Assembly: GCA_900316265.1 (NCBI GenBank) | Contig: ONCH01000012.1 | Location: 1-64,000 of the forward strand | DNA from: an uncultured Prevotellaceae bacterium | GTDB taxonomy: Bacteria > Bacteroidota > Bacteroidia > Bacteroidales > Bacteroidaceae | DNA: 64,000 bases | Direction: 5' to 3' | In this document: in pieces, positions 8,900 to 19,445 of the stretch | How positions within the stretch are numbered: the stretch's first letter is position 1 | Layout: every line of letters begins with the position of its first letter | Program-made: the position numbers and the translations under genes | Notes under the pieces: model-generated | Seen by the model: the letters and a program-made list of their open reading frames with translations, nothing else | The model's database searches: none | What the model was told of the DNA's origin: nothing

Positions 8900-10558
8900 A
8901 TGAAACGACTATTAATTTCGGCTGTAGTTTATTGTCTGTTGGCAATGGGTAATGCTATGGCATGTACAAACTTCATCGTGGGCAAGAAGGCTTCGGTTGA
9001 CGGCTCCGTTATCTGCTCGTATAATGCTGATTCGTATGGTGCCTTTATGCGGTTATATCATTATCCTGCTGCTAAGCACCAGAAGGGTGATATGCGTAAG
9101 ATTTATGAGTGGGACACTAATAAATATTTAGGTGAGATTCCTGAGGCTGAGGAGACCTACAATGTGGTGGGCAACATCAATGAGTGGCAGGTGACCATTG
9201 GTGAAACGACTTATGGTGGTCGTGAGGAAATGGTTGACTCAACCGGTGTAATTGATTATGGCTCATTGATATATATTGGCTTGCAACGTTCAAAGACTGC
9301 TCGTGAAGCCATCCAGATAATGACGTCTCTTGTCGAGCAGTACGGCTACTGCTCAGAGGGTGAGACTTTCACCATCTGTGACCCCAACGAGGCGTGGATT
9401 ATGGAGATGCAGGGATGTGGCCCCGACCGTAATCAGTCAAAGGAACGTGTCGTATGGGTAGCTCGTCGTATTCCCGACAATGCTATTTGTGGACATGCTA
9501 ACCAAAGCCGTATCGGTGTGTTCCCCTTGAAAGACAAGGAGAACGTGCTCTACTCGAAGAACGTCATCAAGTATGCTCGCAAGATGGGATGGTTCAGTGG
9601 TAGAGACGACGAGTTCTCATGGAAGATGGCGTATGCTGCCCCCGATTTCTCTGGACGTCGCATGTGTGAAGCCCGTGTGTGGAGCTTCTTCAACCACCAC
9701 GTGAAGGGTATGGACCACTATCTGCCCTGGGCGTTGGGTATAGATCCTGATGCTGAGGATATGCCGTTGTGGGTTGTTCCTGTCAAGAAACTGAGTGTTG
9801 CTGACATTATGAATGACATGCGTGATCATTATGAAGGAACCCCGTTGGCCATCGACTCTACTGACATTGGTGGTGGTATCTGGCAGATGCCTTACCGTCC
9901 TACACCACTTTATTTCGAGGTAGATGGCAAGAAGTATTTCAATGAACGTCCGACCTCTACTCAGCAGACTGCATGGACCTTCGTTTCACAGATGCGCTCG
10001 TGGTTGCCCCGTGAGATGGGTGGCTGCTTCTGGTTTGGCAATGATGACTGCAATATGGTTGCCTATACGCCAATCTATTGTTCCATGACAGTCCTGCCTG
10101 AGTGCTATAACACTCCGGGTGCTGACGAGTTGAACTTCAGCGACAAGAATGCTTACTGGGTGGAGAACTGGGTCAGCAATATGGTGTACCCCCGTTATGC
10201 AACCTTGTTCCCATCATTAAAAGAGGTGCGCGACTCGCTGCAGCAGTCATATCTGACACAGCAGCCCACTATCGAGGCTCAGGCAAAGGACATGGAACCT
10301 GCCCAGATGCAGCGTTTTCTCAACGACTATAGCGTCCGTCAGGCTCAGCAGATGTTGGCACGTTGGAAGCAGTTGGCCTTCTATCTGATAGTAAAATATA
10401 ATGATATGGCTGTGAAGCCTGACGAGAATGGTGTCTTTACCCGTAGTAAGCATGGATTGGGTGCAACCGTCAAGCGTCCAGGCTATCTCCAGAGCTTTGC
10501 CCGTCGCTTGGTTCGTGAGGCAGGTGCTCGCTATGCCGTTCCTGAAACAAAGAAATAA
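8900..10558 (+). CDS. C69 family dipeptidase, exported
   Basis: Peptidase of the C69 (PepD-like, N-terminal-nucleophile) family, 552 residues from the chosen ATG. The N terminus MKRLLISAVV...AMA is a signal peptide, directly followed by Cys22 in CTNFIVGKKAS. This Cys is the expected catalytic residue once exposed by processing, so removal of the leader would also activate the enzyme. Further family features are SYNADSYG, ETTYGG and EAWIMEM. Frames upstream of the ATG are open but lack a plausible signal start. The probable location is the periplasm or outer surface, with a role in peptide breakdown. Confidence 0.88.
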   Translation: MKRLLISAVVYCLLAMGNAMACTNFIVGKKASVDGSVICSYNADSYGAFMRLYHYPAAKHQKGDMRKIYEWDTNKYLGEIPEAEETYNVVGNINEWQVTIGETTYGGREEMVDSTGVIDYGSLIYIGLQRSKTAREAIQIMTSLVEQYGYCSEGETFTICDPNEAWIMEMQGCGPDRNQSKERVVWVARRIPDNAICGHANQSRIGVFPLKDKENVLYSKNVIKYARKMGWFSGRDDEFSWKMAYAAPDFSGRRMCEARVWSFFNHHVKGMDHYLPWALGIDPDAEDMPLWVVPVKKLSVADIMNDMRDHYEGTPLAIDSTDIGGGIWQMPYRPTPLYFEVDGKKYFNERPTSTQQTAWTFVSQMRSWLPREMGGCFWFGNDDCNMVAYTPIYCSMTVLPECYNTPGADELNFSDKNAYWVENWVSNMVYPRYATLFPSLKEVRDSLQQSYLTQQPTIEAQAKDMEPAQMQRFLNDYSVRQAQQMLARWKQLAFYLIVKYNDMAVKPDENGVFTRSKHGLGATVKRPGYLQSFARRLVREAGARYAVPETKK

Positions 10559-10579
10559 CTTTCAACGCTCAATTTTCAA
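10559..10579. repeat. 7-bp tandem array between the dipeptidase gene and nhaD
   Basis: Units CTTTCAA, CGCTCAA, TTTTCAA in direct succession in the 28-bp spacer, ending 7 bases before the nhaD ATG. Same period and TCAA core as arrays at 13627, 16179 and 42885. Confidence 0.7.
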
Positions 10580-10586
10580 CTAGTCT

Positions 10587-11960
10587 ATGACTCTCATTAT
10601 CGTTACCATGCTCCTCTTGGCCTATCTGCTTATAGCAACAGGTCATTTGACGGGAGTCAACAAAGCTGCCATCGCCATGTTCCTCGGAACCATTGGCTGG
10701 GTGGTATATGTCTGCTGGGGTGCTGACTTCGTAATGGCGCAGCATCCTGCGGAGTATATCGAGTGGCTGGGCAGTAGCGAACCCGACAGCGATAAGGTGA
10801 AGTGGTTCATTTATGACCATGTATTCTTGAAGTATGTCGGTAAGGCAGCAGCCATCGTGCTGTTCCTGCTGGCTACGATGTCTATCGTGGAACTGCTCAG
10901 TAACAACGGTTGTTTCGACTTTATTACCGAATGGATTCGTACGCGCAACAGCAAGCGTCTGTTGTGGAGCATCACGGCCGTTACGTTTTTCTTCTCGGCA
11001 AACCTCGACAACCTGACAACGGCAACGATGATGCTGGTTATTATGCATAACATTCTGCAAAACTCCCGACAGCGCATGTATGTGGGTTCAGCTATCGTGC
11101 TGGCTGCATGCTGTGGGGGATGCTTTACGGTGATAGGAGACCCTATAGGACTGATACTTTGGGGCAATGGTGCTGTGACGGCTACTCGTTTCTCGGCTTA
11201 TCTTGGACTGCCTGCCCTGTTGGCATGGATAGTACCCACCTATCTTGTAAGTCGCGAATTGCCAGACCGACTGGATACTGCATGGAGCGCTTCTCCGTAT
11301 CGTGGCGATGAGACTCGTCTGAACCGCTGGCAGCGTGTTGTGATGCTCTTCGTGGGTATTGGTGGTCTGTGGTTCATTCCAACGTTCCATAACATTACCA
11401 AACTGGCTCCGTTCCTGGGCGCTCTCTGCGTGCTTAGTGTGCTGTGGGTTGTCAATGAAGCCTTCAACCGTAAGCTGATAGGTGCAGACCAGATGACAGG
11501 TCGCCGTGTGCCAGTATCGCTACAGTACGGTGGTTTCCAGCAACTGCTTTTCGTGACAGGTATCATGCTCGGCATGGGTGTGGTAACAGAAACGGGCGTA
11601 TGGGGTGACGTGGCCGACTGGTTAGATACCTATATCCCTGATGTTTGGCTGATAGGTATCCTTGCCGGTTTCCTGAGTAGCATCATCGACTCGTTTACCA
11701 TAGCTATTTCTAATCTCTCGCTCTACAACGTAGGTGCTGGTGGTATGATGACTAACGGTGCTTATTGGGGCATTATCGCCTACACAACAGCTGTGGGTGG
11801 TTGTCTGTTGTCAGTTGGCAGCGTCTGCGGTTTGGCGTTGATGCGTGCAGAACATGTCAGCCTGGGATGGTATATCAAGCACATGACGCCTAAGGTGCTG
11901 TTAGGTTTTCTGTTGGGATATATCGTATTATGGTTGGAGGTAAACATGATGGCGCTCTAA
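10587..11960 (+). CDS. nhaD: NhaD-type Na+/H+ antiporter
   Basis: Polytopic inner-membrane protein of 457 residues, member of the NhaD branch of the ion transporter superfamily. Typical features include ANLDNLTTATMM in the middle and a late segment SSIIDSFTIAISNLSLY, each with an acidic residue inside a predicted membrane helix, as expected for cation exchange. It follows the dipeptidase gene by 28 bp without a promoter motif of its own, so it may be co-transcribed. Predicted role: Na+ export and pH homeostasis. Family assignment is strong. Ion stoichiometry is unknown. Confidence 0.87.
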   Translation: MTLIIVTMLLLAYLLIATGHLTGVNKAAIAMFLGTIGWVVYVCWGADFVMAQHPAEYIEWLGSSEPDSDKVKWFIYDHVFLKYVGKAAAIVLFLLATMSIVELLSNNGCFDFITEWIRTRNSKRLLWSITAVTFFFSANLDNLTTATMMLVIMHNILQNSRQRMYVGSAIVLAACCGGCFTVIGDPIGLILWGNGAVTATRFSAYLGLPALLAWIVPTYLVSRELPDRLDTAWSASPYRGDETRLNRWQRVVMLFVGIGGLWFIPTFHNITKLAPFLGALCVLSVLWVVNEAFNRKLIGADQMTGRRVPVSLQYGGFQQLLFVTGIMLGMGVVTETGVWGDVADWLDTYIPDVWLIGILAGFLSSIIDSFTIAISNLSLYNVGAGGMMTNGAYWGIIAYTTAVGGCLLSVGSVCGLALMRAEHVSLGWYIKHMTPKVLLGFLLGYIVLWLEVNMMAL

Positions 11961-12038
11961 GAATGTTCTAAAATAGAGAAAATATAAGCATTTTCGATTT
12001 TTTTAATCGGAAATGTTTTTTTATTGCCATTTTTTTAC

Positions 12039-12046
12039 TATCTTTG
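12039..12046 (+). promoter_or_regulatory. -7 promoter element for the ATP synthase operon
   Basis: TATCTTTG on the plus strand, 51 bases upstream of the atpD ATG. It is the only clear promoter motif upstream of the nine-gene operon. Confidence 0.65.
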
Positions 12047-12073
12047 CAATCACTATTACCGAAACAACAATAA

Positions 12074-13624
<1,551 letters not shown>

Positions 13625-13626
13625 TT

Positions 13627-13650
13627 GTAAACTATCAACTGTCAACTATG
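13627..13650. repeat. 7-bp tandem array running into the atpC start codon
   Basis: Units GTAAACT, ATCAACT, GTCAACT fill the atpD-atpC spacer. The atpC ATG is the first three bases after the third unit. Confidence 0.75.
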
Positions 13651-13899
13651 TTAAAGCTGAAGATAGTTTCTCCTGAAAGGATAGAGTTTGAGGGTGACGT
13701 GGAGCGAGTGCTCGTACCCGGTTCCATGGGACAGTTCGAGATACTGACCAACCACGCGCCTATCATCTCCTCGCTCGACAAGGGTAAGGTGGTCTACACC
13801 CTGCCCAGTGGTGAGCGTGTTCCTCTGGAAATCATTGGCGGTTTCGTGGAGGTGCAGAAGAACGTAGTCAGTGTATGTGTAGAATTGCGTGAGGAATGA
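13648..13899 (+). CDS. atpC: ATP synthase F1 subunit epsilon, short form
   Basis: Central-stalk subunit, 83 residues. It contains only the N-terminal beta-sandwich (SPERIEFEGDVERV, PGSMGQFEILTNHAPI, GGFVEV). The C-terminal helical hairpin that inhibits ATP hydrolysis in E. coli and Bacillus epsilon (about 135 residues) is absent, which is common in this phylum. Its stop overlaps the start of the next gene by 4 bp. Confidence 0.93.
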   Translation: MLKLKIVSPERIEFEGDVERVLVPGSMGQFEILTNHAPIISSLDKGKVVYTLPSGERVPLEIIGGFVEVQKNVVSVCVELREE

Positions 13900-14285
13900 C
13901 ACAGAGTGAGTTGAAAAATGTAGCCAGAATATACACCATGCAGGTGATCCTCCTGACGTGGCTGCTGTTCCTTCCCATCAGATTTTGGGGTGCTGACAGC
14001 TGGCAGATCCCTTCTGCCGTAGGCTATATTTTCACGTTCCTATTCTACATCACCGACGGATGGCTATGGTACTGGGTGGTTACACGCCATAAAGACTATT
14101 TGACATCTTTCTTCACAGGAACCTCTGGATTCCGTTTCTTGCTGGCCCTAGCCGTATTAGGCATCTATTACTGGGCAACCAAAGGTGCCGATATGGTGAC
14201 GTTCCTGCTGGTGTTCATGGTCTACTACTTGGTAGTGCTCATACACCACAGCATCTTCTTTTCGAGAATGTCCAAACGAGTATAA
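13896..14285 (+). CDS. Small four-helix membrane protein of the atp operon (AtpI-like position)
   Basis: 129 residues with about four hydrophobic segments (VILLTWLLFLPIRFW, IPSAVGYIFTFLFYI, LLALAVLGIYYWA, FLLVFMVYYLVVLI) and a basic C terminus. It occupies the place where AtpI-type proteins lie in other atp operons, just before subunit a. AtpI is known to help assemble the c-ring, so a similar assembly or Mg2+-related role is inferred from position and topology. Sequence similarity to AtpI is weak by eye. The start overlaps atpC (ATGA). Confidence 0.6.
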   Translation: MTQSELKNVARIYTMQVILLTWLLFLPIRFWGADSWQIPSAVGYIFTFLFYITDGWLWYWVVTRHKDYLTSFFTGTSGFRFLLALAVLGIYYWATKGADMVTFLLVFMVYYLVVLIHHSIFFSRMSKRV

Positions 14286-14308
14286 CGTTTTTATAGACAA
14301 AGAATTAA

Positions 14309-15352
14309 ATGAAACAATTAAAGTCAATATGTCTCTTGCTGATGCTGGCACTCGTGCCCCTTCAGCTCATGGCCAATGAGCAGAAAGAAGAGGGCGAGGC
14401 GCTGAACATCCCAGAGATTGTGCTGGAGCACTTGGCTGATGCTTACGAGTGGCATATCACTACCATCGGAGGCAAGCACATCGGTTTCGAACTACCTATT
14501 ATTATACGTAGTGGCGAGACTGGTGAGTGGCACTTCTGTACGGCTCATTCGTTGCCTGACGGTTTCTTCTTCAACGAGGAGGCTCATGGCAAGATTTACG
14601 AACGGATGGCCGATGGTACTGTCGAGCGCCCCATTGACCTTAGCATCACGCGCAACGTCCTGCAGATATGGATTGTTGTGGCACTGCTGCTGGCGGTGTT
14701 CCTCAGCTGTGCACGCTGGTACAAGAAGCATGACAAGACCGATAACGCCCCGCGTGGCTTCATAGGTGCTATGGAGATGTTGGTAATGATGATCAATGAT
14801 GACGTCATCAAGTCGTCGATAGGCGAGAAGCATTACAGACCGTATGCTCCCTACCTGCTGACGGTGTTCTTCTTCATCTTCTTCACCAACTTGCTGGGTC
14901 TGCTGCCTATCTTCCCCGGTGGCTCCAACGTGACGGGTAATATAAATATTACGTTCTTCCTAGCACTGTGTACGTTCCTGGCAGTCAACCTGTTTGGTAA
15001 CCGTGAGTACTGGAAGGACATCTTCTGGCCTGATGTGCCCCTCTTCCTGAAGGCTATCCCCATCATGCCAGCCATTGAGTTGTTCGGTGTCTTCACCAAG
15101 CCCTTCGCGCTGATGATCCGTCTCTTTGCCAATATGATGGCAGGACATGCTATGATATTGGCCTTCACGTGCGTCATCTTCCTGGGCTGGACCATGGGAA
15201 CGGCAATGGGTACGGGACTGAATCTGTTCAGTGCCATCATGCTGCTCTTCATGAACGCCCTTGAGCTGTTGGTAGCCTTTGTGCAGGCCTACGTGTTCAC
15301 TATGCTGTCGGCCGTATTCATCGGACTGGCACATAAGGAGCATGAGCATTAA
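14309..15352 (+). CDS. atpB: ATP synthase F0 subunit a, with N-terminal extension
   Basis: Membrane proton-channel subunit, 347 residues, about 75 longer than the E. coli protein. The extra part is an N-terminal signal-like helix plus a roughly 100-residue hydrophilic region before the first conserved helix, typical of Bacteroidetes. The essential Arg is in ALMIRLFANMMAGH, and the last helices contain NALELLVAFVQAYVF. Followed by atpE with a 58-bp A/T-rich spacer that holds a 7-bp array. Confidence 0.95.
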   Translation: MKQLKSICLLLMLALVPLQLMANEQKEEGEALNIPEIVLEHLADAYEWHITTIGGKHIGFELPIIIRSGETGEWHFCTAHSLPDGFFFNEEAHGKIYERMADGTVERPIDLSITRNVLQIWIVVALLLAVFLSCARWYKKHDKTDNAPRGFIGAMEMLVMMINDDVIKSSIGEKHYRPYAPYLLTVFFFIFFTNLLGLLPIFPGGSNVTGNINITFFLALCTFLAVNLFGNREYWKDIFWPDVPLFLKAIPIMPAIELFGVFTKPFALMIRLFANMMAGHAMILAFTCVIFLGWTMGTAMGTGLNLFSAIMLLFMNALELLVAFVQAYVFTMLSAVFIGLAHKEHEH

Positions 15353-15359
15353 GATGAAA

Positions 15360-15380
15360 GATTAAAAATTAAACATTAAA
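15360..15380. repeat. 7-bp tandem array between atpB and atpE
   Basis: Units GATTAAA, AATTAAA, CATTAAA in direct succession, with further degenerate ATTAA copies up to the atpE start. The spacer (58 bp) is the longest in the operon. Confidence 0.65.
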
Positions 15381-15404
15381 ATATTAACAATTTAAAAACA
15401 TTAA

Positions 15405-15647
<243 letters not shown>

Positions 15648-15660
15648 TATCTCATAGCAA

Positions 15661-16173
15661 ATGGATTTCACTCAATTACCAGCAATCCTAACGCCTGACT
15701 TGGGACTCCTTTTCTGGATGCTCCTGGCGTTCTTGGTGGTCTTCGGTATCCTGGCGAAGTACGGTTTCCCCGCTATCACCAATATGGTGGACGAGCGCAA
15801 CCGTTACATTGACGAGAGTCTTCGCAAGGCACACGAGGCTCAGGAGCGACTGGCAAACATTGAAAAGGAAGGTGAATCCATCTTGCAGGAGGCTCGCGAA
15901 AAGCAGGCTCAGATACTGAAAGAGGCTGCCGAGACGCGCGACGCTATAGTAGAGCAGGCCCAGGCGAAAGCTCGCAGCGAGGGTGCCCGATTGCTTGACG
16001 AGGCCAAGATGGCCATCGAGCAGGAGAAAAAGGCCGCCATTGCCGACATTCGCCAACAGGTTGCTACACTTAGTGTCGACATCGCCGAGAAGGTTCTGCG
16101 TAAGAATCTGAAGGACGATAAGTCGCAGATGGATTTAATAGACCGCATGCTGGATGAAGTCTCTGCTAAATAA
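15661..16173 (+). CDS. atpF: ATP synthase F0 subunit b
   Basis: Peripheral-stalk subunit, 170 residues: one N-terminal membrane helix (LGLLFWMLLAFLVVFGIL) followed by a long charged helix rich in Ala, Glu and Lys that dimerises in the stalk. Starts 13 bp after atpE and is followed by a 7-bp array before atpH. Confidence 0.95.
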   Translation: MDFTQLPAILTPDLGLLFWMLLAFLVVFGILAKYGFPAITNMVDERNRYIDESLRKAHEAQERLANIEKEGESILQEAREKQAQILKEAAETRDAIVEQAQAKARSEGARLLDEAKMAIEQEKKAAIADIRQQVATLSVDIAEKVLRKNLKDDKSQMDLIDRMLDEVSAK

Positions 16174-16178
16174 TAATT

Positions 16179-16206
16179 GTCAATTTCCAATTCTCAATTA
16201 GATTAA
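16179..16206. repeat. 7-bp tandem array between atpF and atpH
   Basis: Units GTCAATT, TCCAATT, CTCAATT, then AGATTAA, filling most of the 37-bp spacer and ending 4 bases before the atpH ATG. Confidence 0.7.
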
Positions 16207-16210
16207 GCGT

Positions 16211-16747
16211 ATGGATATTGGAGTAATCTCTATGAGGTATGCACGAGCACTCTTGAAGAGCGCTACGGATGCTAAGCTCGAAGACCAGGTCTATCAGGAG
16301 ATGATGACACTGGGCAAGAGCTTCACTGATGTGCCCGTGCTTCGTCAGACCATCGACAACCCCATGCTCGACAAGGCCAAGAAGCAGATGCTGTTGGAGA
16401 CCGCTGCCGGCGGTAAGTCCTGCACGCTGACGCAGACCTTCATTGCCCTCGTGCTGAAGGAAGACCGCGAGAACATGATCCAGTTCATGGCCTACTCGTA
16501 TGTCACGCTTTACCGTAAGCAGAAGAACGTCATCCGTGGTAAACTCACCACCGCTGCCCGCGTGTCTGTTGAGACAGAACAGAAGATGCGCCAGATGGTG
16601 GAGAGCAAGACTCAAGGTACTGTGGAGTTTGAGACCGAGGTGAACCCCGACATCATCGGTGGCTTCATCCTCGAATATGACACCTATCGCATGGATGCCA
16701 GTGTCAAGTCGAAACTCAACAACATTCTTAACACACTTAAAAAGTAA
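16211..16747 (+). CDS. atpH: ATP synthase F1 subunit delta
   Basis: 178-residue stalk subunit joining F1 to the b dimer. The N-terminal helical bundle starts GVISMRYARALLKSA, and the C-terminal part has the conserved GGFILEYDTYRMDASVKSKL. Placement between atpF and atpA agrees. Confidence 0.94.
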   Translation: MDIGVISMRYARALLKSATDAKLEDQVYQEMMTLGKSFTDVPVLRQTIDNPMLDKAKKQMLLETAAGGKSCTLTQTFIALVLKEDRENMIQFMAYSYVTLYRKQKNVIRGKLTTAARVSVETEQKMRQMVESKTQGTVEFETEVNPDIIGGFILEYDTYRMDASVKSKLNNILNTLKK

Positions 16748-16751
16748 TTAT

Positions 16752-16779
16752 GCATTAAGCATTAAGAATTAAGCATTAA
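16752..16779. repeat. 7-bp tandem array between atpH and atpA
   Basis: Four units: GCATTAA, GCATTAA, GAATTAA, GCATTAA, ending 4 bases before the atpA ATG. This is one of the cleanest arrays in the window. Confidence 0.85.
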
Positions 16780-16783
16780 ATTT

Positions 16784-18370
16784 ATGTCAGATAAAATTAA
16801 ACCAAGCGAAGTCAGTCAGGTGCTGCTTGAACAGCTGAAGGGCATTCAGAATGCTGAGCAGTTTGACGAGGTAGGTACCGTACTCACCGTCAGTGATGGT
16901 GTAGCCCGTATCTATGGACTCCGTAATGCCGAGGCCAACGAGCTGCTCGAATTCGAGAACGGCACGATGGCTATCGTGATGAACCTGGAGGAAGACAACG
17001 TCGGTTGTGTGCTTCTGGGTACCACGTCAGGCATCAAGGAGGGTATGGTGGTGAAGCGCACCAAGCGCATCGCCTCTATCCGCGTCAACGACAACATGCT
17101 GGGCCGTGTCATTAATCCACTGGGACAGGCTGTTGACGGCAAGGGCGACATCGACCTCACTGACGCTTTCGAGATGCCCTTGGACCGTAAGGCACCTGGT
17201 GTGATCTATCGCCAGCCTGTGAAGGAGCCGCTGCAGACAGGTCTGAAGGCTATCGACTCGATGATTCCCATTGGTCGTGGTCAGCGTGAGCTTATCATCG
17301 GTGACCGCCAGACAGGTAAGACGGCTATAGCCGTTGATACCATCATTAACCAGAAGAGTTTCTATGAGGCAGGCAAGCCCGTATACTGTATCTATGTCGC
17401 TATCGGTCAGAAGGCCAGTACTGTGGCAAATCTTGTGCAGACGCTGAAGGAGCATGGTGCTATGCCATACACCATCATCGTGGCTGCTACTGCTGCTGAT
17501 CCTGCTGCCATGCAGTACTATGCACCGTTTGCCGGTGCTGCCATCGGTGAGTACTTCCGCGATCGCGGTCTGCCCGCACTCGTGGTTTACGACGACCTGT
17601 CAAAGCAGGCTGTCGCCTATCGTGAGGTATCGCTGATTCTGCGTCGTCCTTCTGGTCGTGAGGCTTATCCTGGCGACGTGTTCTATCTGCACTCTCGTCT
17701 GCTGGAGCGTGCTGCTAAGATGAACGAACAGCAGGAGGTGGCTGAGCAGATGAACGACCTGCCCGAGTGCATGAAGGGTCATGTAAAGGGTGGTGGCTCA
17801 CTCACCGCTCTGCCTATCATCGAGACACAGGCTGGTGACGTGTCGGCATACATCCCGACGAACGTGATTTCTATTACCGACGGTCAGATATTCCTGGAGT
17901 CCGACCTCTTCAACCAGGGCTTCCGTCCTGCCATCAACGTAGGTATCTCGGTATCTCGTGTGGGTGGTTCGGCACAGATTAAGTCTATGAAGAAGGTGGC
18001 TGGTACACTGAAGATTGACCAGGCTCAGTATCGTGAGTTGGAGGCCTTCTCCAAGTTCTCCAGCGATATGGATGCTGTGACGGCAATGACGCTCGACCGT
18101 GGTCGTAAGAACAACCAGTTGCTCATCCAGCCTCAGTACAGTCCGATGCCCGTCGGCGAGCAGGTGGCCATCCTTTACTGTGGTGTCCACGGACTGATGC
18201 GTGAGGTGCCCATCGATAAGGTTCGTGAGTGTCAGACTCAGTTCCTCGACAAGCTGCGCTCGTCAGCTCCTGAGGTCATCGAGACACTGGCAGCAGGCAA
18301 GATTGACGATGCTACTACTCAGAAGATAGAGGCTGTAATGGCCGACATTGCCGGAACGTTTAAGAAGTAA
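16784..18370 (+). CDS. atpA: ATP synthase F1 subunit alpha
   Basis: Non-catalytic nucleotide-binding F1 subunit, 528 residues. The Walker A loop is [10 protein letters not shown], and other landmarks are [22 protein letters not shown] and [17 protein letters not shown]. Separated from atpG by 6 bp. Confidence 0.98.
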   Translation: MSDKIKPSEVSQVLLEQLKGIQNAEQFDEVGTVLTVSDGVARIYGLRNAEANELLEFENGTMAIVMNLEEDNVGCVLLGTTSGIKEGMVVKRTKRIASIRVNDNMLGRVINPLGQAVDGKGDIDLTDAFEMPLDRKAPGVIYRQPVKEPLQTGLKAIDSMIPIGRGQRELIIGDRQTGKTAIAVDTIINQKSFYEAGKPVYCIYVAIGQKASTVANLVQTLKEHGAMPYTIIVAATAADPAAMQYYAPFAGAAIGEYFRDRGLPALVVYDDLSKQAVAYREVSLILRRPSGREAYPGDVFYLHSRLLERAAKMNEQQEVAEQMNDLPECMKGHVKGGGSLTALPIIETQAGDVSAYIPTNVISITDGQIFLESDLFNQGFRPAINVGISVSRVGGSAQIKSMKKVAGTLKIDQAQYRELEAFSKFSSDMDAVTAMTLDRGRKNNQLLIQPQYSPMPVGEQVAILYCGVHGLMREVPIDKVRECQTQFLDKLRSSAPEVIETLAAGKIDDATTQKIEAVMADIAGTFKK

Positions 18371-18376
18371 GAGCCT

Positions 18377-19345
18377 ATGCCAAGCCTGAAAGAAATTAAA
18401 GGCCGTATCGCCTCAGTCAACAGCACACGCAAGATAACGTCTGCCATGAAGATGGTGGCCAGCTCCAAGCTGCACCATGCGCAGGTGGCTATCCAGAACA
18501 TGCTGCCCTATGAGACGATGCTGGAGCATATCCTCAAGTCGTTCCTGGCTGCAGAGGCCGAGGCACAGACCGTCTTCGACCAGGAGCGCCCCGTCAAGCG
18601 TGTGGCCCTCGTGGTGTTCTCTTCCAACTCGTCGCTCTGTGGTGGCTTCAATTCCAATGTCATCAAGTTGATGCAGCGTACCGTTGAAGCCTACGAGCAG
18701 GAGTTAGGAAAGGGTAGTGTAGAGGTCTATCCCATTGGCCGTAAAGTCTCTGAGAAGGCGCGCAAGCTGGGCTACGACATTCATGGTGAGCGTGCTGCGC
18801 TGATTGACCATCCTCATGTTCATGAGTGCATCGAGTTGGCTATGGAGCTGGGTACGAAGTTTGCCAAAGGCGAGGTGGATCGTGTGGAAATTCTCTACCA
18901 CCACTTCAAGTCGGCAGGCTCACAGATCCTGACCAACAAGCAGTTCCTGCCTATCGACCTGGAGGCAGAGCTGGGACGCGACCACGAGCGTGACCTGACG
19001 TCGACCATTGCCACGAAGAAGGCGCAGGACTATCTGCGCAAGAACCGTCGCAAGCGTGAGGTTAAGGAGGGTGAGACGGCTCCGCTCAACGACAACTTCA
19101 TCGTCGAGCCCGACATGAATACCGTTCTGTCGAAGCTGTTGCCCAAGATGGCTCATCTGATGCTCTATACCGCATTGCTCGACAGCGTAGCCTCTGAGCA
19201 TGCCGCCCGCATGGTGGCCATGCAGACCGCTACCGATAATGCCGACGAGCTACTGCGCCAGCTGAACCTGCAGTACAACAAGTCGCGCCAGCAGGCTATC
19301 ACCTCTGAGTTGCTTGACATTGTGGGTGGTTCGGTTAATAACTGA
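18377..19345 (+). CDS. atpG: ATP synthase F1 subunit gamma
   Basis: Central rotor shaft, 322 residues. The N-terminal coiled-coil helix starts PSLKEIKGRIASVNSTRKIT and the C-terminal helix ends with RQQAITSELLDIVGG, both hallmarks of gamma. It is somewhat longer than the E. coli protein (287), with extra charged sequence before the C-terminal helix (KNRRKREVKEGE). Last gene of the operon, followed by a strong terminator. Confidence 0.97.
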   Translation: MPSLKEIKGRIASVNSTRKITSAMKMVASSKLHHAQVAIQNMLPYETMLEHILKSFLAAEAEAQTVFDQERPVKRVALVVFSSNSSLCGGFNSNVIKLMQRTVEAYEQELGKGSVEVYPIGRKVSEKARKLGYDIHGERAALIDHPHVHECIELAMELGTKFAKGEVDRVEILYHHFKSAGSQILTNKQFLPIDLEAELGRDHERDLTSTIATKKAQDYLRKNRRKREVKEGETAPLNDNFIVEPDMNTVLSKLLPKMAHLMLYTALLDSVASEHAARMVAMQTATDNADELLRQLNLQYNKSRQQAITSELLDIVGGSVNN

Positions 19346-19365
19346 TCACTCCCTTATCTTAAAAG

Positions 19366-19400
19366 AAGAACCCTACCGTCACATCCGGTAGGGTTCTTTT
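19366..19400. terminator. Terminator shared by the atp operon and valS
   Basis: A 13-bp stem (AAGAACCCTACCG and CGGTAGGGTTCTT) with a 7-base loop, flanked by an A-run on one side and T-runs on the other, so it can act in both directions. It lies between the convergent ends of atpG and valS. Confidence 0.88.
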
Positions 19401-19445
19401 CTTTCTTCTCACTTGATGGCAATCTTCCTGCCATTGTTGATGTTT

